Source of the DNA: Iphinoe sp. HA4291-MV1
Lineage (GTDB): Bacteria > Cyanobacteriota > Cyanobacteriia > Cyanobacteriales > Nostocaceae
DNA: 64,000 bases
Assembly: GCA_019359415.1 (NCBI GenBank)
Contig: JAHHHH010000012.1
Span: 55,152-119,151, forward strand
Reading direction: 5' to 3'
How positions within the stretch are numbered: position 1 is the stretch's first letter; every line of letters starts with the position of its first letter. Made by a program: the position numbers and the translations under genes. Under the pieces are notes generated by a model, which had not been told where the DNA came from, searched no databases, and saw only the letters and a list, made by a program, of their open reading frames with translations. Shown here in pieces: positions 40,984-49,977 of this stretch.

Positions 40984-42162
40984 ATGTTCACAAACCCCTA
41001 CGCTTGGATAGAAGAATCCCTAACTACAATTCACCGTGCTGACTGGTATCGCTCAGTACAAACAATCCACGGTCTTCCAGGAGCGACGGTACTTTTGGAA
41101 GGACGAGAGGTGATCAATTTTGCCAGTAATGACTACTTGGGATTGGCAGGAGATGAGCGGCTGATTGCAGCAGCAAAGATGGCTATCCAAGAATTGGGTA
41201 CAGGTAGCACTGGTTCGAGGTTACTCAGCGGACATAGGGAATTACACAGAGATTTAGAAAGGGCGATCGCATCACTCAAACAAACAGAAGATGCTGTTGT
41301 TTTTAGTTCCGGCTATCTAGCAAATCTAGGGACAATCACTGCCCTTGTAGGCAAGCGTGATTTTATTTTATCTGACCTGTACAATCATTCTAGTCTGAAA
41401 AATGGGGCAATCCTGAGTGGTGCAACCACTATTGAATATCCTCATTGTGACATTGAAGCATTAAGAATCAAACTCAGTCAACAAAGGCAAAACTATCGAC
41501 GTTGCCTAATCATCACTGATAGCGTCTTCAGTATGGATGGTGATTTGTGTCCTTTGCCAGCACTGTTGGAGATAGCAGAAGAATTTAGCTGTATGCTGCT
41601 CATTGATGAAGCGCACGCTACTGGAGTACTAGGGAACACTGGCGCTGGATGCGTAGAACATTTCGGATGTACAGGAAGGCAGTTAATTCAAATTGGTACA
41701 TTGAGTAAAGCTTTGGGTAGTCTGGGCGGGTATGTCGCTGGAAGTAAAACCTTAATAGACTTTTTGCGGAATCGCGCACCAACATGGATTTATACTACAG
41801 CGCTTTCCGGTGCTGATACAGCAGCGGCACTAACAGCTATAAAAATAGTACAGCAAGAACCACAACGCCGCGCCAAATTATGGCAGAATATAGCACAACT
41901 CAAGCAGGTCATGCAACAGCAACTACCCAAGCTAAAATTGCTACCCTCTGAATCACCCATCCTCTGCTTTCAATTACCAAGTGCAGCAGATGCGCTCACA
42001 GTAGGACAGCAGCTAAAACATGCTGGCATTTTTGCCCCTGCTATTCGTCCCCCCACCGTATCTACAAGTCGGATACGAATTTCTCTTATGGCAACTCATG
42101 AACCAACTCACATTAAGAAATTGGTAGAAGCTTTGAGTAGTATCTCAACTCAGTCCAATTAA
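40984..42162 (+). CDS. bioF: 8-Amino-7-oxononanoate synthase
   Basis: PLP enzyme that condenses pimeloyl-ACP (or -CoA) with alanine in biotin synthesis. The 392-residue protein has the N-terminal substrate region ([35 protein letters not shown]), the [10 protein letters not shown] motif and the PLP lysine in [17 protein letters not shown]. The C-terminal [19 protein letters not shown] is also present. It is complete. A 5' fragment of a near-identical copy lies 1.4 kb upstream. No other bio gene is adjacent. Confidence 0.95.
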   Translation: MFTNPYAWIEESLTTIHRADWYRSVQTIHGLPGATVLLEGREVINFASNDYLGLAGDERLIAAAKMAIQELGTGSTGSRLLSGHRELHRDLERAIASLKQTEDAVVFSSGYLANLGTITALVGKRDFILSDLYNHSSLKNGAILSGATTIEYPHCDIEALRIKLSQQRQNYRRCLIITDSVFSMDGDLCPLPALLEIAEEFSCMLLIDEAHATGVLGNTGAGCVEHFGCTGRQLIQIGTLSKALGSLGGYVAGSKTLIDFLRNRAPTWIYTTALSGADTAAALTAIKIVQQEPQRRAKLWQNIAQLKQVMQQQLPKLKLLPSESPILCFQLPSAADALTVGQQLKHAGIFAPAIRPPTVSTSRIRISLMATHEPTHIKKLVEALSSISTQSN

Positions 42163-42266
42163 CCTTTGATTGCCTGAACTAAGAATAGCAAAATTGTAAT
42201 TACTCCAATAACCAGAGACAATTTTAGCCAGTGTTTCATGAAGTTTACATTGAATATTTTTCCCAT
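42159..42266 (-). CDS. Possible small membrane protein, 35 residues
   Basis: A minus-strand ATG frame encodes [20 protein letters not shown] followed by [15 protein letters not shown]: a basic N-terminus and one transmembrane helix. Its stop overlaps the bioF stop in the opposite direction. Support is only the membrane-helix pattern. Confidence 0.3.
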   Translation of the reverse strand: MGKIFNVNFMKHWLKLSLVIGVITILLFLVQAIKG

Positions 42267-43026
42267 AGCTAGCATGAGTTTCTTCAATCAAACCTTGTGC
42301 TTAGCATCCCTATGGTTAAGGACTTTCACCACTGTGCGGAGATGTACATTAATAATGCAGAGATGCACATTAATCTTGTGACTCAGGTCACTGCATGACA
42401 GATCTAATTATTGATAAAAATATTCTAGCTTATACTTTTTAGTATAAACAACTACATAAGTACTAACGTTTTGATAACTAATTAATAAACTTTTATGTAA
42501 ATATTAGAACAGTAATAAAGTTAGTAGTATTCTTTTCAAGAAGCTAGTTATAAAAGTAATAGGAACTGTACCCAAAACTGTATGAATTAACCATAGACTC
42601 TTTAGAAAAACTTAAAGTTTTCTTCATAAATAATCTTTGAGTTGACAAGAGGTTAACTCAAGTGTAAACAGTAAAAACACTTATAGTTATCAGGAACTAA
42701 GATGATTTTCTTTAAAAGCAAAATATTAAAAGCCTTGTCGTCACTAGTTTCAAGGTAAACAACAGGGAACTTACTCAGGATACCAGTTAATTTTTCTCTT
42801 TATGAAAAGATTAACAATTTCTATTGTTCTTATCAATCCAGCTTGTTTTATACACTCTTTTTAAAGATTCATGTGGATTTTATCTAAATCTGGAAACAAT
42901 ATCTGAATAATTGTATCTAGATACCAAGAAATAAATAAGGAATACCTTCGACAGAAGGTATTCCTAAATCACTTATAGATACCAGTAAATTCCCAGTAAC
43001 TTACCAGTAACTTATAGGTAAAGGAC
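42163..43026. other. Gap between bioF and a secreted-protein gene
   Basis: Besides the possible 35-codon gene at its start it is AT-rich and empty until about 42930, where a hairpin and phased repeats occur (next entry). Short open frames such as MKRLTISIVLINPACFIHSF near 42800 are not convincing. Confidence 0.4.
42939..43020 (+). promoter_or_regulatory. Hairpin plus three CCAGTAA repeats at 11-bp spacing
   Basis: A perfect 11-bp hairpin (GGAATACCTTC, four-base loop, GAAGGTATTCC; 42939-42964) is followed by CCAGTAA at 42982, 42993 and 43004. These are spaced exactly 11 bp, one helical turn. ACTTATAG flanks the array on both sides (42971 and 43010). The array ends 16 bases before the next ATG. 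It looks like an operator or a phased activator site; the hairpin may terminate upstream transcripts. Confidence 0.5.
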
Positions 43027-43662
43027 ATGAATATAGTTGCTCGCTTACTTAGTACATTCGCTATTTCTATATCTGCGGTTGCTGTTATGCCTTATTTCGC
43101 AATAGCGCAAGAAATGCCAACTGCTCCTCAACAGAAAACGACGCAGAAAATTTGCTCTTCTGATGCAGTTGAAGATTTATTGCCTCCGCCAGTCAGTCAG
43201 CAAAGTGGTTCTCCACTTTCTTATCTGGCGCAGCAAGGTTTTACACAGAACCCAGATGGTTCCTGGAACTGTTATATGAGTGATTCTAGGAAGCAAGGAC
43301 GCTATTATACCCTCTTAAAAGTCCAACAAATCAATGGAAAGCTTGTAGCCAGTTCTTTTCTAGACGGCGGCATTCTCGTTGAAGGGCAAGACAACCGCAG
43401 CCTAGACTTATTCATGATGCTCATAGAGAAGCATACAAAGACAAATCAGGGAAACCGTGAAAGTATACGCAGATATCTAGAAGCCTTCTTTTCTTTTGTG
43501 AAGCAAGGTAAGGTGCAACTTTCTAATCGTGGTTACCTCTTCGATCAACCAAACGGCGGAGTTGTCATATACCACTCTGTCACAGGTGAAAAACTAAAGG
43601 GGACAGGAATCACGATTAACATCAACGCGCCTCAGAATTTATCTTCTTCTCCAGTCTCATAA
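43027..43662 (+). CDS. Secreted hypothetical protein
   Basis: The 211-residue protein has a signal peptide (MNIVARLLSTFAISISAVAV, cleavage after YFAIA or AQE). The mature part has a Cys near 43 and another near 83 (DGSWNCYMSD), a beta-rich region (YYTLLKVQQINGKLVASSFL) and a GVVIYHSVTGEKLKGTGI tail. I recognise no domain. It is followed after 35 bases by a second exported protein and the two are probably co-transcribed. Confidence 0.6.
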   Translation: MNIVARLLSTFAISISAVAVMPYFAIAQEMPTAPQQKTTQKICSSDAVEDLLPPPVSQQSGSPLSYLAQQGFTQNPDGSWNCYMSDSRKQGRYYTLLKVQQINGKLVASSFLDGGILVEGQDNRSLDLFMMLIEKHTKTNQGNRESIRRYLEAFFSFVKQGKVQLSNRGYLFDQPNGGVVIYHSVTGEKLKGTGITININAPQNLSSSPVS

Positions 43663-43697
43663 GGTGCATTTAAAATTACTTGTTGGAGGTAAATCCC

Positions 43698-44975
43698 TTG
43701 AAGTCAAAAGTCACAAGAATTGCGGTCACATTATCATCCTTTGCAACAGTACTCAATGCATCTCAAAGTGCTTCTGCTCAGTTGATGGTTGGAGAGCGTG
43801 GTATCCAACCAGGACTGGAGCAAAACTATCTCCAATACCAGATATCGGGGCGTTCTTTGAGTCAAATGCGAGGTATTGCTGGATGTAGTGTGGGATTTGG
43901 TGTCGCTTGTAACAAAGCAGGAGCCGTTTTTCAGAAATTAGTTGAGTCAAATGGTGGACCGAGTTATGAGCAGTTGCTGATGCAAGCAGCTGGGGGGGAA
44001 GAGAACTACCGGAATTTTGCTTCCTTTTATGGAAACGATCCCAATCTTTCTCAGATACCGTACGCCTCATTCTGGCAGAAGGACAATCCCAATATCATGG
44101 ATGGGTATCGTTATGTTCTTGGCACTTCAGTCAATCGGACTCCTCAAGAAGGTCTAGGACAGGTCACCAAGAACTTTTACTGGGTACCTCAAGGAGGTGG
44201 GAACCCACTTGATCCACGTTATGGTTTACTAGATTTGAAATACTCCTATGGACGCTTGTTACTTGAAGAAGTGGCAAAAATTCCTAATGTTGGGCAACAG
44301 ATTCAATCTCTAGGTTTATCGCCAGAACAGACCAAGTTTTATTCAAACAAACTTTCTAGCTCAATGCGTGCGTTGAAATCTAGGAATGAACAGTCTCTCA
44401 AAGACATCATTCTCAAAGACCTCTCCATGCCATATTCACCAGATGGGGCAGAGTTCGGACGTCCAAATCTTGGGATTCCTCCAACTAATTGGTTCACTGA
44501 GGAGACTCTTGCTGGAGATGTCGTTTCATGGGAAACTCCAGTAGCGTTAGAGCCAGAAGCGATAAGTGTTGAGCTTCCTCCCAGCCTTGCAGAAGTTGCT
44601 GTATTCCCAGAAGCAGCAGGGAGTTCTTTTCCAAGCTGGCTCGCTGGTGGTGGTCTTGGCTTACTCCTACTTCTTCTAGCCTTTGGTGGTGGTGGAGATA
44701 GTTCTTCAGGTCAGGGATCAGATATTGTCTCAGGTACATCTCCACTAAACGTTACACCTCCCTCTGGTGGTGAGTCTGTTCCTCCTTTAGGCGGTGGTTC
44801 TCCTGGTGATAACAGTCAAATTATTGAAGTACCGTCCACTCCTGGTGTGGTTTCTCCTCCTGGACAGGAAGTGAAGAAGGTACCGGAGCCAACAACAATA
44901 ACGCCTTTTGTGTTACTCATCATTGCCCTTTACGTACTAACTAACAAGCAGTGGCGTATGCAAACAAAAGGCTAA
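43698..44975 (+). CDS. Exported protein with PEP-CTERM-like sorting signal
   Basis: I chose a TTG start at 43698 because GGAGG lies eight bases upstream and the protein then begins with a signal peptide (MKSKVTRIAVTLSSFATVLN, ASQSASA). The C-terminus has the tripartite sorting tail: VPEPTTITP, a hydrophobic helix (FVLLIIALYVLT) and basic residues (NKQWRMQTKG). This targets proteins to exosortase. An internal hydrophobic segment followed by Gly/Ser (LGLLLLLLAFGGGGDSSSG) is an additional unusual feature at about 325-345. Between lie a soluble region of unknown fold and a Pro/Gly/Ser-rich linker. It probably acts at the cell surface together with its upstream neighbour. Confidence 0.7.
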   Translation: MKSKVTRIAVTLSSFATVLNASQSASAQLMVGERGIQPGLEQNYLQYQISGRSLSQMRGIAGCSVGFGVACNKAGAVFQKLVESNGGPSYEQLLMQAAGGEENYRNFASFYGNDPNLSQIPYASFWQKDNPNIMDGYRYVLGTSVNRTPQEGLGQVTKNFYWVPQGGGNPLDPRYGLLDLKYSYGRLLLEEVAKIPNVGQQIQSLGLSPEQTKFYSNKLSSSMRALKSRNEQSLKDIILKDLSMPYSPDGAEFGRPNLGIPPTNWFTEETLAGDVVSWETPVALEPEAISVELPPSLAEVAVFPEAAGSSFPSWLAGGGLGLLLLLLAFGGGGDSSSGQGSDIVSGTSPLNVTPPSGGESVPPLGGGSPGDNSQIIEVPSTPGVVSPPGQEVKKVPEPTTITPFVLLIIALYVLTNKQWRMQTKG

Positions 44976-45022
44976 ATTTTGACATTTCAGAATTTTTACA
45001 GCTTCAAGTAAATGTACCACGG

Positions 45023-45052
45023 GGTAGGGGCATGGCATGCCGTGCCCCTACC
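45023..45052. repeat. 30-bp palindrome
   Basis: A nearly perfect palindrome (arm GGTAGGGGCA-GGC, one mismatch pair) of the GTAGGGGCACGGCATGCCGTGCCCCTAC type seen widely in cyanobacteria. It lies at the junction with a truncated gene fragment. Confidence 0.7.
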
Positions 45053-45111
45053 AAAATCTGTGGTTTAATAGACATCTCCGAAAATTGCAAATACTTACTT
45101 ACAGCAACTTA

Positions 45112-45231
45112 AACCCGGGTTTTGCACTGACTCCTTTAGCTGCGATCACGTCTGGGGTGCAGGATGCAACAGGCAAAGCACCGCGCCGTTTTGAAGACTT
45201 CGCCCGCGACTATGCAACGATGTTTGGCTGA
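45112..45231 (+). pseudogene. C-terminal fragment of an NmrA/SDR-like protein
   Basis: About 40 codons read LNPGFALTPLAAITSGVQDA and GKAPRRFEDFARDYATMFG, ending in a normal stop. The RRFEDFARDYA stretch is typical of the C-termini of NAD(P)-binding NmrA-like proteins. No start or Rossmann motif precedes it. The upstream DNA is a repeat, so the rest was lost. Confidence 0.55.
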
Positions 45232-45890
45232 TGAACGTTTACTTGCTCTGACTGCCGATTCGACATGAGATGTGTAATACAGTTCAAAAGGATAAATCTT
45301 AGGACTTACGAACTTTACAAATCAATTATTGTGTGCATAACACAAAGAGTGCCAACTTCCGTGGGGTTCTGCAATGGTCAGATTTCGCAAGAATTTCCCA
45401 TTTCTATCTCACTCGTGCATAATTTGATTTTGCTTGCACCTAATTAAAGAAGGAAAAGCAGCAAATAAGTCTGACCCACATAATCAGATTTTTGTCAATG
45501 CGTAAGTCCTATGTATATAACTGAAACATTTTGCAGCCGCAGTGCAATTGATTCACAGATACAGACAATAGACCTGTCCGCGTTCATTATGCGTAATCCG
45601 GTCTTTTTGTACAGTGCGTAAGTTCTAATACAATCCACGTTCCATCTGATTAAGTGCATAAGTTGATTTCGCTTACACCTATATAAGAAGTAGAAAGGAG
45701 TTTATGTCCTCTAGGTTCAAAACCCTACTGAATTGAGATATTTTATGTCTACTATGGCATAAACCACACAAGCGAATTTCTGTCAATGCGTAAGTTCTAT
45801 TGATGTCGAGAACTGTGATCGGTGTGAGGTAAATGAAATTTCAATTTCAAAAAACTCATGAAACCTTAGACACTTCAGAAGACACTACTA
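45232..45890. repeat. Gap with diverged direct repeats
   Basis: Two diverged units of about 100-150 bp lie about 240 bp apart. Each begins with GTGCATAA-TTGATTT-GCTTACACCTA (about 45416 and 45656) and ends TTT-TGTCAATGCGTAAGTYCTA (about 45490 and 45780). A shorter TGCGTAAGTTCTA copy lies at about 45618. The same TGTCAATGCGTAAG segment, inverted, is at 63883-63897. No gene is supported. Confidence 0.5.
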
Positions 45891-46079
45891 ATGAAATGGA
45901 CTAACACGATCAATCCTGCTACTCAATCTCTGAACGATAAACAGCCTGCTCAAATCAATCCTGAAGCCAACTTCAGCAGGCAGATTACGACCAACACCAA
46001 ACCCAAACGGAAAAAACTGATTGCTCGTTGGTCGCTTGACGAAAACTCTAAGCTGTTTTGCCAGTGGGTTTTTGATTAA
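45891..46079 (+). CDS. Small basic hypothetical protein
   Basis: The 62 residues start MKWTNTINPATQSLNDKQPA and end in KRKKLIARWSLDENSKLFCQ, then WVFD. The end resembles a family of short cyanobacterial proteins whose C-terminus has the pattern K-L-x-A-x-W-(x)n-KLxCxWV. Function unknown. It precedes the FAD oxidase gene by 135 bases. Confidence 0.45.
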   Translation: MKWTNTINPATQSLNDKQPAQINPEANFSRQITTNTKPKRKKLIARWSLDENSKLFCQWVFD

Positions 46080-46214
46080 GTAGCTCAACCTAATTAAACC
46101 TAAAACGTTTTACAGGGTATCCGCCCTTTTTACCTCTTTCCAGTCCTTCGATGATTGCATGGGCTAAATCCACCTCATCCTCGAATACCCGACTCGCTAA
46201 GAAAAGGAGAAACG

Positions 46215-47600
46215 ATGACAATTACGCCTAGTCAGAACAGGACTTTGTTCAACGAACTTGCAGCAGTGCTCAGAGGAGGTCAGCTTCTTTTCCCAGATGA
46301 CGCTGCCTATGAACAGGTGCGCCAACTCTGGAATGGCAGGGTGAAGACCCGACCCGCTGCGATCGCTCGTTGTTTGACTGTGCAAGATGTCATTCATACG
46401 GTGCGCTGGACACGCGCACATGGGCTGCCCCTCTCGGTTCGAGGAGCAGGACACGAGATTTTCGGACGATCGCTGCGTGAGAATGGTGTGGTGATCGATC
46501 TGTCCCAGATGAGATCCGTCACCATTGATCCAGTTGCACGTACCGCCCAGATTCAGGCGGGAGCAACGATGGGCAACCTGATTGAGGCAGCTGAGAAATA
46601 CGGGCTGGCAACCGCTACAGGAACCATCTCCGGCGTTGGCATGACAGGACTTACTCTGGGAGGAGGCTATGGCCCGCTGATCGGTGCCTATGGACTGGTA
46701 GCCGATAACCTGCTGTCAGCCCAGGTGGTGACTGCCGACGGGCGGCTTGTGACTGCAAACGCTGAGGAACATCCAGACCTGTTTTGGGGACTGCGGGGCG
46801 GCGGTGGCAACTTTGGCATTGTTGTTTCCCTGGAGTATCGCCTGCATCCGCTCACAACCGTGTTATCGGGTTTGCTGCTGTATCCTGTGGATCAAGCCAG
46901 AACCGTGTTACACCGTTTTAACGAGTTTATCGCCACTGCACCCGATGAATTGACGATTACGTCTGGGTTCCTTCAGACACCCGATGGCGCAACGGTTCTG
47001 TTTCTCTCACCGACCTATTGTGGTGCGCCCGAAGCGGGTGAACAGGTAATTGCACCCCTGCGTACCTTTGGCACTCTGCTGGTCGATCAGGTGCAACCTG
47101 TTACGTATAATGACCTGATTCATGGGTTGGATGCGTTTACCCCAGCAGGTCGCCACTACTACCTCCAAACTCAGTCGCTTGACGGTTTCCAGACTGAGAC
47201 GATCAACGCGCTGATCGAACATGGACTGCCACTTCCTTCTCCGTTTTCGATGATCAACGTTCATAACTTTCATGGAGCAGCGAGTCGTGTGGGTGCGTCG
47301 GAGACTGCTTTTGCGCTGCGTCAGGATCATCTGATGGTTGAGTTGATCGCAGCTTGGGAACCCCAGTCTCCAGACGACGAGCAGCGGCATATCCAATGGG
47401 CACAGCACATCTCCCAGGCACTAGCACCCTATGCCTTCAAAGGGGGATATATCAATCTCCTGGATGAGAAAGAACAGGAGCGCGTTCCGCTCGCCTTCGG
47501 GTCGAACTATGAGCGCTTGCTTGACCTGAAACGGAAATACGATCCGGATGATGTCTTTCATTCGACGATCGGACATCTCACACCAAAGGAGAAATCATGA
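46215..47600 (+). CDS. FAD-linked oxidase with BBE domain
   Basis: The 461-residue protein (ATG at 46215, AAAAGGAGA upstream) belongs to the berberine-bridge/6-hydroxynicotine oxidase family. The PP-loop flavin region is PLSVRGAGHEIFGRSLRENG, with the His that usually carries 8-alpha-FAD. GATMGNLIEAAEKYGLATAT, GGGYGPLIGAYGLVADNLLS and GLRGGGGNFGIVVSLEYRL follow. The C-terminal BBE segment has LKRKYDPDDVFH preceded by FGSNYERL. A Cys for a second flavin bond (in GxCxxVG) is absent. The DNA is visibly richer in G+C than the surroundings. Its stop overlaps the next ATG, so it heads an acquired catabolic or secondary-metabolic unit. Confidence 0.9.
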   Translation: MTITPSQNRTLFNELAAVLRGGQLLFPDDAAYEQVRQLWNGRVKTRPAAIARCLTVQDVIHTVRWTRAHGLPLSVRGAGHEIFGRSLRENGVVIDLSQMRSVTIDPVARTAQIQAGATMGNLIEAAEKYGLATATGTISGVGMTGLTLGGGYGPLIGAYGLVADNLLSAQVVTADGRLVTANAEEHPDLFWGLRGGGGNFGIVVSLEYRLHPLTTVLSGLLLYPVDQARTVLHRFNEFIATAPDELTITSGFLQTPDGATVLFLSPTYCGAPEAGEQVIAPLRTFGTLLVDQVQPVTYNDLIHGLDAFTPAGRHYYLQTQSLDGFQTETINALIEHGLPLPSPFSMINVHNFHGAASRVGASETAFALRQDHLMVELIAAWEPQSPDDEQRHIQWAQHISQALAPYAFKGGYINLLDEKEQERVPLAFGSNYERLLDLKRKYDPDDVFHSTIGHLTPKEKS

Positions 47601-48004
47601 AATCCAGCCAGATCATGGTCTTGGAGCAACTGCAACAAGCACAGAACGCGCATGACTTGGAAGCATTTTTAGCCTGCTTTGCACCGAACATTCAGAGCGA
47701 TCATCCAGTCCATCCTGAGAGGGCTTTTCAGGGAATTGAGCATGTCCGCAAGAACTGGTCTGCTATATTCCACGACATTCCAGACTTTCACTCCGAGTTG
47801 CTGCAATCGGCAGTGGAGAGTGACACGGTTTGGGCAGAGTGGTACTGGTTCGGCACCCGTCGTGATGGTACACAGTTTGGTATGCGCGGAGTGACCATTC
47901 TTGGCATACAAGCGGATTTGATCTGCCTGTATTGTTTTTCCAGACCGTTCTCGCTCATGCCTGGTATGCCAAGAAAACACAGTAAGCGAACGAATTGTGG
48001 GTAG
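47597..48004 (+). CDS. SnoaL/NTF2-like protein with altered C-terminus
   Basis: The protein overlaps the oxidase stop as ATGA. Residues 1-100 have the NTF2-like fold pattern (VLEQLQQAQNAHDLEAFLAC and DHPVHPERAFQGIEHVRKNW, AEWYWFGTRRDGTQFGMRGV). These are small cyclase/isomerase-like or ester-binding proteins. After GVTILGIQAD the sequence (LICLYCFSRPFSLMPG onwards) no longer resembles the family, which suggests a frameshift in the last 30 codons. Confidence 0.7.
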   Translation: MKSSQIMVLEQLQQAQNAHDLEAFLACFAPNIQSDHPVHPERAFQGIEHVRKNWSAIFHDIPDFHSELLQSAVESDTVWAEWYWFGTRRDGTQFGMRGVTILGIQADLICLYCFSRPFSLMPGMPRKHSKRTNCG

Positions 48005-48055
48005 AAAACAATTGGTCAATGAGATTAAATTTACTGTCTAAAGAGGGCAAATCAG

Positions 48056-48723
48056 ATGTTCAATTACGCTGGCAAAACAGCACTGATTATGGGTGCATCT
48101 TCAGGAATTGGTGAAAGTTTCGCACGAGAACTTGCGGCGCGGGGCATGAATGTGTTCTCGTCGCACGATCAGAAGCAAAGCTCCGTCTCACGCAGGAGCT
48201 AAGTCAGCACCATAACGTTCGAGCCGAAGCGATTGCCCAAGGGGCAGTGGCAAAGCCAATCGCAATCGATCTGAGCCAAGAAAAAGCAACTCAGATTGTC
48301 CAGGAAGCAATGCAGCAGTTTGATCTAGAAGTCGATCTGCTGATCAATAATGCTGCTTCGTACATCTATGCTCCATTTGAGCAGAGTGAATTGCTGAAAA
48401 ATCATCAGATGATTATGCTCAACGTTGTTGCAATGGTGGACTTGACCGATGCTTTTATTCCGGCAATGTTAGCGCGTGGAACCGGAGCGATCTTGAATGT
48501 GGGAGCGCAGGGTGCATTTTCTCCAATGCCTTATCTGTCAGTTTATGCTGCGACGAAAGCCTTTATCCTCTGGTTTAGCGAAGCCTTGTGGGTTGAGTAC
48601 CGCGATCGCGGAATCCGGGTAATGGCACTCTGTCCGGGCGCGACCAGAACACCATTGTTGATACCTTTGAGGGTTTTCTCTTTTCATTCTTTTATTCACA
48701 ATACCCGGAAAGTGAAAGAGGGA
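48056..48723 (+). pseudogene. Short-chain dehydrogenase, frameshifted and truncated
   Basis: The start MFNYAGKTALIMGASSGIGE has the SDR cofactor motif (GASSGIG). After ARGMNV the frame stops at 48202. A one-base shift around 48160 restores LVARSEAKLRLTQELSQ and DLEVDLLINNAASYIYAPFE. The catalytic YxxxK lies in SVYAATKAFILWFSEAL and CPGATRTP follows. Homology then ends and a MITE begins. A single missing base and an inserted element make this a pseudogene; a sequencing error at the first site is possible. Confidence 0.75.
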
Positions 48724-48864
48724 TATAGCGGTTCTCACTTCGGTGCAATACAGTCGTCACCTCACCCCGCATTTGCTGACGCAAACGCTCCCCTCTTCAA
48801 ACTCGCACAGAGGGGTTGGGGGTGAGGTTGAAAAATGTACTTCATGCAAACGAGAACCGCTATA
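48724..48864. mobile_element. 141-bp MITE with 13-bp terminal inverted repeats
   Basis: TATAGCGGTTCTC at 48724-48736 is mirrored by GAGAACCGCTATA at 48852-48864. Inside are further inverted pairs (CCTCACCCC / GGGGTGAGG and CCCCTC / GAGGGG), so the whole element could fold into one long hairpin. It cuts off the SDR gene. The same end sequence, with a similar inner TGCAATAC, occurs at the 3' end of the D1 gene. Confidence 0.75.
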
Positions 48865-49028
48865 AATCCTTGCAATCCGCTCAACCTGAACGATATAGCC
48901 TTTCTCAATCAAGCTGGTTCCTAACTGATTGAAGCTTGAATCCTCTCCCACCAAGTTGGTTGACATGCTCAGAATATGCAATTACTTCATTACCTGCACT
49001 TCAAACAAAAATTAGAAGGAGACGACCG

Positions 49029-49493
49029 ATGATTATGACTGATTCTCGCTGCGTGATTCCCATTGCCAAATCTCCTAAGGAATACCAGGCATATCGAATT
49101 AGCCCTGATTCTAGCAATAAGTTGGCGATCGCCTTTGATCCACTCAACGATGATGTCCCATTCACCTGCTGTGTTGAAATCTTTGATATCGGTGGCAAAA
49201 CCCCTCCCAATCGACATATGTATGCCACAGAGCTGTTTTTTGTCCTCAAAGGAGAAGGGCGGGCAACCTGTGATGGCAAGACATTTATGCTTCAGGAAGG
49301 TGATAGCCTTGTCGTGCCTCCGACGGGCACTCACATCATTGAAAACACAGGAAACAGCCGTCTGTATACTCTGACAGTTATGGTGCCTAATGAAGATTTT
49401 GCTGAGCTGATTCGCAGCGGCACCCCAACAGAGCTGGATGCGGAAGATTTAGCAGTGTTGCAGGGAAAAACTTTGTCTGTTTCAACTGGATGA
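49029..49493 (+). CDS. Cupin-domain protein
   Basis: The 154-residue protein has one cupin barrel: TPPNRHMYATELFFVLKGEG, then DGDSLVVPPTGTHIIENTG-like positions (residues about 60-110). His and Glu in NRHMYATELFFVL and the His of TGTHIIEN are the expected metal ligands. I chose the ATG at 49029, 9-10 bases after AGAAGGAGA. It could be a dioxygenase, an isomerase or a small binding protein. It is part of the GC-richer acquired segment, together with a second, broken cupin gene. Confidence 0.8.
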   Translation: MIMTDSRCVIPIAKSPKEYQAYRISPDSSNKLAIAFDPLNDDVPFTCCVEIFDIGGKTPPNRHMYATELFFVLKGEGRATCDGKTFMLQEGDSLVVPPTGTHIIENTGNSRLYTLTVMVPNEDFAELIRSGTPTELDAEDLAVLQGKTLSVSTG

Positions 49494-49559
49494 CATAGAA
49501 GGAATACGCTATATCTCAACACAAGAGCTTGTCCAGGATAATGAATAACTCGTTTTTGC

Positions 49560-49886
49560 AACACCCGCTACTCTGAGCAGCTATACGTGCTAGAAGGGGA
49601 GTTCACGGTCTGGGTAGGTGAGAACAAGCTGGTACTCAGCACGGGTGAAAGCTTTCTGATTCCGATTGGCACGCCCCACGTCGTTGCTGCACTCAGCGAT
49701 CAGCCGGCGCATGGATTGATGATTGCCGCCCCCAGTGCCTTTGCTCGGTTGATCGTAGCGGTGGGAACACAGAACAAAAATGACGCACTGGACATGGCGC
49801 TGTTTAATCGCATCTCTGCCGAGATTGGCGACGAGATTTTGGGTCCGCCCGGAACCTTACCCTCTGCTGCCACAAAAACGTATTGA
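49560..49886 (+). pseudogene. Cupin-domain fragment, N-terminally truncated
   Basis: A frame without a valid start codon reads NTRYSEQLYVLEGEFTVWVG, then STGESFLIPIGTPHVVAALS and later helices (DALDMALFNRISAEIGDEI). This is the cupin core of a longer protein, without its first half. A stop precedes it directly. An IS605-type hairpin overlaps its 3' end. Confidence 0.6.
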
Positions 49887-49956
49887 CACTCCCCGGCATA
49901 AATGCACGGGGATTCTAGTGGTTGTCTAATGCGGTGGCTAATGCCCCGCATTAGAC
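49883..49956. mobile_element. Solitary IS200/IS605-type end
   Basis: TTGACACTCCCCGGCATAAA and the continuing hairpin (CCCCG-GCA/TGC-CGGGG, then GATTCTA) match the right end of the tnpB element at 36.4 kb in order and spacing. A second perfect 11-bp hairpin follows (GTCTAATGCGG / CCGCATTAGAC, 49924-49956). No tnpB gene is attached, so it is a non-autonomous remnant. Confidence 0.6.
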
Positions 49957-49977
49957 GCTTTACTAGGTAAATCACAA

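Noticed and set aside
45265-45447. 60-codon frame in the repeat gap
   Set aside because: Biased composition and overlap with diverged repeats.
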